Source: an uncultured Dehalococcoidia bacterium (GTDB lineage Bacteria; Chloroflexota; Dehalococcoidia; Lucifugimonadales; JADFKI01). From it: 64,000 nucleotides of DNA. Below, one piece after another: positions 59,258 to 64,000 of the stretch; positions within the stretch are counted from its first letter, which is position 1; each line of letters starts with the position of its first letter. The notes under the pieces are model-generated. The model made no database searches. It was not told the DNA's origin and saw only the letters and a list, made by a program, of their open reading frames with translations. A program made the translations under genes and the position numbers. Where the stretch lies: the NCBI GenBank assembly GCA_958295865.1, contig CATQHF010000006.1, positions 62,001 to 126,000 on the forward strand, in the 5' to 3' direction.

Positions 59258-60400
59258 GTGACTGAATCCATAACCCTGAACCGCCTGCGTTTCGCGGCAG
59301 TAACCGCTACCGAAAGCACCACATGGACATTCGCGGAACTCTACGACACGGACGGACTATGCGCCGTAGCCGAAATCACCTGTGGCGGCAACACGCCTGA
59401 AGCGGCGCGCCTCACCGCCGAACTCACCGAGCGCCTGAAGTCCACCGCCATCACCGACGAGGGCGACATCGAATCCCTTCTAGGCTTGTCCGCGCCCGAC
59501 ATGCAGGCGAACATCGCCCTTGCGACCGCCGTCAGCGCAATCCGCAGCGCCGTATCCGACCTGAGCGCCCAGCGACGCGGCATCACCCTCACCGAAGAGC
59601 TCGGCGGCGCGCCCCAAGAGAGCGTCCTACTCTACGCCAACATCAATCGCCACCTGCTCACGCGCGAGCGCACACCCGCCGCATTCGGCGCAGCCGCTGA
59701 GATGGCGGTTTCAAGAGGCTTCACCACTCTAAAATGCGCTCCCTTCGACGGCGTCGCGCCCCCTGCCGCCAAAGACGACATCTTGGACATAGCCGCGCAG
59801 GGCATCGAGCGCGTCGCCGCCATCCGCGCCGCCGTCGGCGCCGACATCACCGTGCTTGTGGACTGCCACAGCCGCTTTGAGCGACACACCGCCCCGCTCG
59901 TAGCCGAGCAGCTCGCCCTCTCCGCTATCGGCTGGTTCGAAGAACCCCTTGAGCCAACCAAAGACATGGAAGGGCTGGCTCAGGTCGCTCAGGAAGTGTC
60001 GATGATAGTCGCAGGCGGCGAATGGGGTTACGGACAAAATTTCTTCCGTATGCTGGTGGAATCGGGCGCGGTCAATGTCATTATGCCCGATGTCAAATAC
60101 TGCGGAGGCGTCAAGGAAGCCGTATTAGCGGGCAACGCGGCGATGGGCGCGGGCGGCAATGTATCCCTGCACAGCCCGTCCGGCCCTGTATCCCTCATCG
60201 CCGGCGGCCACTCGACCGCCGCCATGCCCGGCGCAATCCACCTCGAGCACGCCGTCTATGAAGCCGACTGGCGCGCCGAACTCGTCGTCCCCCACGAGCG
60301 CGTAGAAGACGGCAGGCTATGGATGCCCGCATCCCCCGGCCTAGGCGCAGCCCTCAACGAACCCACCATCAACCGCTACGGCAACTTCTGGCAGCCCTGA
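59258..60400 (+). CDS. Enolase-superfamily (MR/MLE) enzyme
   Basis: The product has 380 residues. Barrel features are FTTLKCAPFDGVAPPAA (Lys), TVLVDCHSRFERH (metal Asp), IGWFEEPLEPTKDM (Glu), MIVAGGEWGYGQNF (Glu), NVIMPDVKYCGGVKEAVLAG and VSLHSPSGPVSLIA (His). The set of metal ligands is complete, unlike the paralogue at 23456-24649. Substrate class is unknown; such enzymes dehydrate or epimerise sugar acids or acid amides. GTG 59258 has AAGGAG 9 bases upstream. It follows an LLM oxidoreductase and precedes a sensor kinase. Confidence 0.88.
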   Translation: MTESITLNRLRFAAVTATESTTWTFAELYDTDGLCAVAEITCGGNTPEAARLTAELTERLKSTAITDEGDIESLLGLSAPDMQANIALATAVSAIRSAVSDLSAQRRGITLTEELGGAPQESVLLYANINRHLLTRERTPAAFGAAAEMAVSRGFTTLKCAPFDGVAPPAAKDDILDIAAQGIERVAAIRAAVGADITVLVDCHSRFERHTAPLVAEQLALSAIGWFEEPLEPTKDMEGLAQVAQEVSMIVAGGEWGYGQNFFRMLVESGAVNVIMPDVKYCGGVKEAVLAGNAAMGAGGNVSLHSPSGPVSLIAGGHSTAAMPGAIHLEHAVYEADWRAELVVPHERVEDGRLWMPASPGLGAALNEPTINRYGNFWQP

Positions 60401-60466
60401 TGTAGGCATCCCCATCATGTCCTCGCAATTTGCATCGCTCCATATTCGGCAGCGGGGGAGTTTGAC

Positions 60467-61558
60467 TTGTCAATAGACCCCGTGCTGCTTGCCATACACG
60501 ACCAGGGAACTCTGTTCGAGGTAACGCGAGTTATCGTATCCGCTACCGCCGATGTGGACGAACTCATGCGGCGGGTGGCGCGAACCGTCAGGGAACGCCA
60601 TCAGTACGGCTTCGTTCTGATATATCTCTCACAACCGGACGGCGGCTTGCGCTTGGCGGGTGGCGCGATAGGCAGCGGCGAACCTAACCCCGGCGCGCTC
60701 GACGACATCATCAACCGAGTTGTCGCGCGGTCGCAATCGCGGGTTGAAGCGGGTGGAAGGCTGTGGCGCGTCGCCGTTCCGGTGCGCGATGACGGCAGCC
60801 TGCTCGGAGTAATCGCCCTTGGCTTGGATGGGCCGGTGCGTGTGCGCGGCAGAACGGTCATGCTTGCGGAGACGCTGGCGGGGCAGATTGCCGTTGGCAT
60901 ACAGACCGCCAACCTTCATCAGCGGCAGATCGAGCTTGCCGCGCAGCTGGAGCGCGCCCGCATCGCCCGCGAAATTCACGACGGCATCGCTCAGTCGATG
61001 CACGCCCTGAATCTCGAGTTGGAATCTTGCGCCATCGTTGCCGAACGGGACGACGACCCCTTGCGCGGGCGGCTGCAAAACCTCGTTGGGCTTGCGCGGA
61101 ACACGCTGCTGGATATGCGGAGCTACATCTACGACCTTAGCCCGATTGTACCCGGCGAAGAAACCATCGCCTCGCTCGTAGAGATGCAGACGAGAGAGTT
61201 CCAGTCCATATCCGGCATACCCGTGCGACTGGATATTCAGGGAGAGCTGCCCGAACTTTCCGCGTCCGTGTGCGCCGGCTTACACCGCATCCTTCAGGCG
61301 GCGCTGGGGAATGTTCTCAGGCACGCCGTCGCGTCAGAAGTCATCGTTGCGCTCGCGGCAGAGTCCGGCTCCGTTCGGCTCTCCGTCAAGGACAACGGCA
61401 TTGGCTTCGACCCCGAACGCCCTACGCTCGGCTATGGCTTGAGCAACATGCGACACCGCGCCGAAGATATGGGCGGCACATTCGAGGTCAGCAGCGCGAT
61501 AGGCGCAGGCACGGAGGGCGTGGTGAGGGTGCCGGTGCCTGGCGTTCCAGCGCGATAG
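60467..61558 (+). CDS. NarL-type sensor histidine kinase with GAF domain, orphan
   Basis: The 363-residue product has a GAF-like domain (~18-150: YGFVLIYLSQPDGGLRLAGG, GVIALGLDGPVRVRGR) and the HisKA_3 dimerisation box ARIAREIHDGIAQSMHAL (phospho-His). The HATPase domain has HRILQAALGNVLRHAV (N-box) and VKDNGIGFDPE (G1), then YGLSNMRHRAEDMGG (G2). There is no membrane segment, so it senses a cytosolic ligand. No response-regulator gene is near. Start TTG 60467 follows GGGGGAG. Confidence 0.9.
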   Translation: MSIDPVLLAIHDQGTLFEVTRVIVSATADVDELMRRVARTVRERHQYGFVLIYLSQPDGGLRLAGGAIGSGEPNPGALDDIINRVVARSQSRVEAGGRLWRVAVPVRDDGSLLGVIALGLDGPVRVRGRTVMLAETLAGQIAVGIQTANLHQRQIELAAQLERARIAREIHDGIAQSMHALNLELESCAIVAERDDDPLRGRLQNLVGLARNTLLDMRSYIYDLSPIVPGEETIASLVEMQTREFQSISGIPVRLDIQGELPELSASVCAGLHRILQAALGNVLRHAVASEVIVALAAESGSVRLSVKDNGIGFDPERPTLGYGLSNMRHRAEDMGGTFEVSSAIGAGTEGVVRVPVPGVPAR

Positions 61559-61567
61559 GTAAGCCGC

Positions 61568-61738
61568 TCATGGTAGCCACAATTGCAGAAGGTAAAGCGC
61601 GTGCGTAACTATTAGCACCACTCCGAGCGCCCGAAACATCCGGCGCTCATAATTCCCGCTCACCATGATGACGCCTATGATGATCGCCGGGATATTCAGC
61701 ATAGTCACCATTGCGATAGTCTGCCACAAATCAAGCAT
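61568..61738 (-). CDS. Tiny membrane protein, paralogue A
   Basis: The 56-residue product MLDLWQTIAMVTMLNIPA continues with a hydrophobic helix IIIGVIMVSG, then NYERRMFRALGVVLIVTHAL and YLLQLWLP. The same two-helix plan with an E-R-R in the short loop recurs at 63280-63423 and 63558-63824. The leader GAAAGTGAGGTCGAGGGC is shared in outline. The gene begins 10 bases after the stop of 61749-62309. The function is unknown. Confidence 0.6.
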   Translation of the reverse strand: MLDLWQTIAMVTMLNIPAIIIGVIMVSGNYERRMFRALGVVLIVTHALYLLQLWLP

Positions 61739-61748
61739 GCCCTCGACC

Positions 61749-62309
61749 TCACTTTCCTGTTTTCAGGTGAAACAGCCAACTGGCAGTCACTGGCGCGAGC
61801 GACTCCGCTCTGCGACTGTCCACCGACAGCGGAACGCTCCAAGTGGCAAAGAGCGTCAAGTATGGCAGATCGAACACATCAGGCGGTATCTGATGAAGTT
61901 GAACTAACCCTTCTGCCGTCACACTCATGCAAGAGCTGTCATCGAAGCGCGAGCATTCGTACTTCGCAATCGGCGCTTGGCTGATTGGCTCGCCGGTGTC
62001 AGGGTCTATCTCGTCAAACGTCTGTATCATCGCGTAACTCGGAAACGCATCGGTCGAAAAGCGGACCGAGTAAGGCGGCGCTCCGTTATACGCCGCATCC
62101 GGCCACGGAACGGGCATTGTGGGACGCTTTGCCTGTGGATTAGGCGGAATGTCCCAATCCACGACATAGAGACATCCGACGACCGCAATCTCACCCGATT
62201 CCCCCTCAGATACTATCTGCGCTGTCGGCGGTTCATCCGGCGGCGGATACACTCGAAGATAGGGCGCTTCGACCGTCTGTTCATTGCTGCCATCCGCTAT
62301 TGGCTTCAT
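61749..62309 (-). CDS. Uncharacterised protein (Pro-rich N-terminus)
   Basis: The 186-residue product is MKPIADGSNEQTVEAPYLRV, then YPPPDEPPTAQIVSEGE, with a Trp- and Pro-rich middle (WDIPPNPQAKRPTMPVPWPD) and a C-terminus LSVDSRRAESLAPVTASWLF. No signal peptide or known domain is seen. ATG 62309 lies 8 bases after GGAGG, a site embedded in the last codons of the previous gene. It overlaps in operon fashion with 62314-63234, whose stop is 5 bases upstream. Confidence 0.65.
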   Translation of the reverse strand: MKPIADGSNEQTVEAPYLRVYPPPDEPPTAQIVSEGESGEIAVVGCLYVVDWDIPPNPQAKRPTMPVPWPDAAYNGAPPYSVRFSTDAFPSYAMIQTFDEIDPDTGEPISQAPIAKYECSRFDDSSCMSVTAEGLVQLHQIPPDVFDLPYLTLFATWSVPLSVDSRRAESLAPVTASWLFHLKTGK

Positions 62310-62313
62310 TGAT

Positions 62314-63234
62314 TCATCCTCCAATGTCAGGAAATCGAAGCCTTTGGATCAATGGAGCTCCCATCCCTCCAATGTCAGGAAATCGAAGCTCTTGGATCAA
62401 TGGAGCTCCCATCCCTTCTTCAAAGTCCGATTGACGCTCCGTTTCCGTTTTCAGCGCGCGCAGCCAATAGGTTTGCTCAGCATGCCAGAAATCCAGCATA
62501 GTCCATCCGGCGGGCGACTCATATCGGTTCTGCTCCGCGGTCAGCAGACCGCCAATGCTCAAGTGGACGCCGTCCCAATCTTCCGCCGCCGCTCCCCAAT
62601 TCGGCACAAGCCGCCCATCGCTGTCCTTTGCCGGATACCTGACGCACAAATTATGCCAGTCGGAAGGTCCGTGAATTTCGAACACCCGCACATCCTCAAG
62701 AAAGCGCATCGACCACCACGCAAGGGGAAACTCGCACACATAATCCCCAACCAGTCCATCGTAGGCGACGAGCTGGGAGGTCAAGTGGGGACCATACTGC
62801 GTCGATGTGTCCTGGTTGCCAAAAGGTTTCTGCGCGTAGCGCTCCCAACGACTCGACGGGTTCTGTGGCTGCTGCCACGCCATAGTTTCCGGTGGCGTGC
62901 CATAGATGAACTTGCCCGGAGTCACGTGTATGGACAGCCATGCCTGCGCGCGCAGGTCTATGTCATGAAACCACCAAGCGGTGGCTGGATGCTCGATAAC
63001 GGCTCGCGCCTGAGCTGCCTTCTCCCTTGCGAGAGCCGGCAGCGCAGCGGCGAGCAGGTCGTGGTCAGAGTCGAATCTGCCCACGGAGTCTGCGGACTCT
63101 GCCGCCAATGGCAGACTCACATTTGGGTCTTCCAGGTCTTCCGGCGAGATCCCGCTCTCATCCAGCATGACCAGAAAAGCGCAGCCAACCAGAGAGTTCA
63201 GAAGGTCTTCCACTCGCGTGTCGGTATTTGCCAT
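62314..63234 (-). CDS. Uncharacterised protein with C-terminal tandem 16-residue repeat
   Basis: The 306-residue product is rich in Trp and acidic residues, for example ATAWWFHDIDLRAQAWLSIH, PLAWWSMRFLEDVRVFEIHG and GWTMLDFWHAEQTYWLRAL. It ends with GMGAPLIQELRFPDIG and GMGAPLIQRLRFPDIGG, an exact protein reflection of a 48-bp tandem duplication. I recognise no domain. The start is ATG 63234. It leads a minus-strand series with 61749-62309 and the small membrane gene A. Confidence 0.65.
   Translation of the reverse strand: MANTDTRVEDLLNSLVGCAFLVMLDESGISPEDLEDPNVSLPLAAESADSVGRFDSDHDLLAAALPALAREKAAQARAVIEHPATAWWFHDIDLRAQAWLSIHVTPGKFIYGTPPETMAWQQPQNPSSRWERYAQKPFGNQDTSTQYGPHLTSQLVAYDGLVGDYVCEFPLAWWSMRFLEDVRVFEIHGPSDWHNLCVRYPAKDSDGRLVPNWGAAAEDWDGVHLSIGGLLTAEQNRYESPAGWTMLDFWHAEQTYWLRALKTETERQSDFEEGMGAPLIQELRFPDIGGMGAPLIQRLRFPDIGG
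62321..62416. repeat. 48-bp tandem duplication at the end of the 62314 gene
   Basis: The unit beginning CCAATGTCAGGAAATCGAAG and ending AGCTCCCATCCCT repeats with period 48 (62321 and 62369), differing only in a few bases. It lengthens the protein by one 16-residue unit in frame. The strong GGAGG for the next gene lies in the adjoining end of the copy. Confidence 0.7.
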
Positions 63235-63279
63235 CCTAATAAGCCTTTCTCCTATTACACCGAACTTAAGATGAATGAG

Positions 63280-63423
63280 TTAGAGCAGCCAGTAGAGCAA
63301 GTAAAGCCCGTGCAGAACTATTACCGCCAGTCCAAACGCTCGAATTATCCGTCGCTCTTGCCTCCACATTGCAATGATGACGCCCGCGGTGATCGCCGTG
63401 ATGTCTAGTAGATGTATCACCAT
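63280..63423 (-). CDS. Tiny membrane protein, paralogue B
   Basis: The 47-residue product is MVIHLLDITAITAGVIIAMW, then RQERRIIRAFGLAVIVLHGL and YLLYWLL. Two helices are joined by RQERR. ATG 63423 has GAGG 10 bases upstream. It is highly similar to paralogue C (ITAGVIIARRRQERRIIRAF) and more distantly to A. The gene ends 45 bp before the start of 62314-63234, so it may be co-transcribed with it. Confidence 0.62.
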   Translation of the reverse strand: MVIHLLDITAITAGVIIAMWRQERRIIRAFGLAVIVLHGLYLLYWLL

Positions 63424-63557
63424 TTGTGATAGACCTCACTTTCTTGAAATCGGCTTTTCCGGTCGGTATGCCAAGATGACTGCGAGCGGCGCGCCGTTGT
63501 GCGAATAGCAGCCATGCGGTTACACAGCCGCATTGCTGCCGTATTCTCCGTGCTGTT

Positions 63558-63824
63558 CTACGGACTTGCGGTCGCGGTTGGTATGTATTCCGGCATCACA
63601 CTTGAAGCTCCTGATTCAGCGCCCACTGGTATTACGCCAAATGCGATGAGAAGAATGATTACCGAGTAGAGCAAGTAAAGCCCTTGCAGAACTATTACCG
63701 CCAGCCCGAACGCTCGAATTATCCGCCGCTCTTGCCTCCGCCTCGCAATGATGACGCCTGCGGTGATCGCCGAGATGTGTAGCAGAAGCACCAATGCGAA
63801 CTCTAAGATAATCCTTACATCCAT
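63558..63824 (-). CDS. Small membrane protein, paralogue C
   Basis: The 88-residue product contains the B-type core ISAITAGVIIARRRQERRII then FGLAVIVLQGLYLLYSVIIL, plus an added C-terminal tail LLIAFGVIPVGAESGASSVM and EYIPTATASP that reads into a hydrophilic end. ATG 63824 is preceded by GAAGTGAGGTCTATCGCAA, the shared leader. An inverted repeat (63507-63541, GCAGCCATGCGG with its partner) lies 3' of the gene and may terminate transcription weakly. Confidence 0.65.
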   Translation of the reverse strand: MDVRIILEFALVLLLHISAITAGVIIARRRQERRIIRAFGLAVIVLQGLYLLYSVIILLIAFGVIPVGAESGASSVMPEYIPTATASP

Positions 63825-63880
63825 TTGCGATAGACCTCACTTCTTTCAAATTGGCTTCTTTAGTCGTCAGTGTTTGGACA

Positions 63881-64000
63881 TTAACCGCCCAATTCTTTCA
63901 ACCAGTCTGCGATTTGCAGTCCGGCGAAAGCGCCGATACCGGCGATTGCTCCTATCAGCAATCTTGTCCACAGCCTGACTTGTGGAACGCCCCTGTATCG
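63881..64000 (-). CDS. C-terminal end of a CDS cut by the right window edge
   Basis: The last 39 codons are visible: RYRGVPQVRLWTRLLIGAIA then GIGAFAGLQIADWLKELGG and stop TAA at 63881-63883. A single hydrophobic helix (LLIGAIAGIGAFAGLQI) sits near the C-terminus, so it may be a membrane anchor or a small membrane protein like the neighbours. The family cannot be named from this length. Confidence 0.5.
   Translation of the reverse strand, partial: RYRGVPQVRLWTRLLIGAIAGIGAFAGLQIADWLKELGG

Noticed and set aside
62284..63408. 374-codon plus-strand frame over the right-end cluster
   Set aside because: It runs antisense to two genes with ribosome sites and reads through the 48-bp tandem duplication as an odd Ser/Asn-rich repeat without domain support.
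1..64000. tRNA or rRNA genes
   Set aside because: I looked for T-loop and acceptor patterns in gaps and found none convincing; a covariance-model scan would be needed to exclude a hidden tRNA.

Overview
This 64 kb window is a bacterial chromosome segment, GC-rich and densely coded, with many TTG and GTG starts (for example at 1874, 7433, 11934, 13752, 51705, 59258 and 60467). The gene content is two SMP-30/gluconolactonases, two luciferase-like flavin (F420-type) oxidoreductases plus a fragment of a third, two enolase-superfamily sugar-acid dehydratase-like proteins, MaoC hydratases, Uma2 nucleases, a UGSC selenoprotein and a nickel superoxide dismutase. This mix recalls the SAR202 group or related Dehalococcoidia (Chloroflexota), which are known for expanded flavin monooxygenase and enolase families. 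That placement is inferred from gene content only. I saw no rRNA, tRNA, CRISPR array, prophage or intact transposase.

Layout. 0-14.6 kb: catabolic enzymes (SMP-30, NHL propeller, LLM oxidoreductase, HadA/HadB-like MaoC pair, SDR, inositol-phosphatase-like protein, alpha/beta hydrolase), a truncated Fic N-terminal fragment beside a uracil-glycosylase-like gene, a triplicated small membrane protein cassette at 6.7-8.1 kb, a nucleobase permease with a C-terminal GHKL-like domain, and an SppA peptidase. 14.9-20.7 kb: MFS exporter, mazG, a TIGR01906 membrane protein, an ABM-type monooxygenase, the UGSC selenoprotein split by an in-frame TGA, an FmdB zinc ribbon and a solitary trpB. 20.8-23.4 kb: an AT-richer island with a coupled pair of unknown small genes, an ApeA-like HEPN abortive-infection protein and a wrecked HNH nuclease. 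23.4-26.5 kb: rhamnonate-dehydratase-like enzyme, lipoate ligase family protein and an internally duplicated unknown protein with a near-consensus promoter.

26.9-32.5 kb: a 1325-residue secreted GLUG-repeat protein with three ~388-residue units and a 14-base poly-C tract at its 5' end, then sodN (nickel SOD) diverging from its maturation protease gene sodX. 32.5-38 kb: a minus-strand tetrapyrrole cluster (fused siroheme decarboxylase AhbA-AhbB, precorrin-2 dehydrogenase, HemC, fused CobA-HemD, HemB). Together these would carry 5-aminolevulinate to didecarboxysiroheme, the trunk of the siroheme-dependent heme route. 38.6-46.1 kb: housekeeping operons gatB-yvcK-secG (plus strand, possibly starting with a leaderless mRNA) and ispD-ispF-cysS (minus strand, abutting or overlapping), with an FAD oxidase between them. 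46-64 kb: hydrolases, three Uma2 genes (two in tandem duplication), EVE protein, aldo/keto reductase, DUF1802, LysR regulator divergent from a YIP1 protein, TatD, a lipoprotein solute-binding protein, PAC2, LLM, enolase-family enzyme, an orphan NarL-type histidine kinase, and a right-edge cluster of unknown genes with three paralogous tiny membrane proteins.

Non-coding space is dominated by two non-autonomous repeat families. Family A is ~160-245 bp, with TAGGTT...AACCTA ends. Family B is ~95 bp, with 26-bp inverted ends beginning TGTCA. There are also AT-rich heptamer runs. These elements lie between functionally linked genes such as sodN/sodX and the MaoC pair, and an element fragment separates ahbAB from the next gene.
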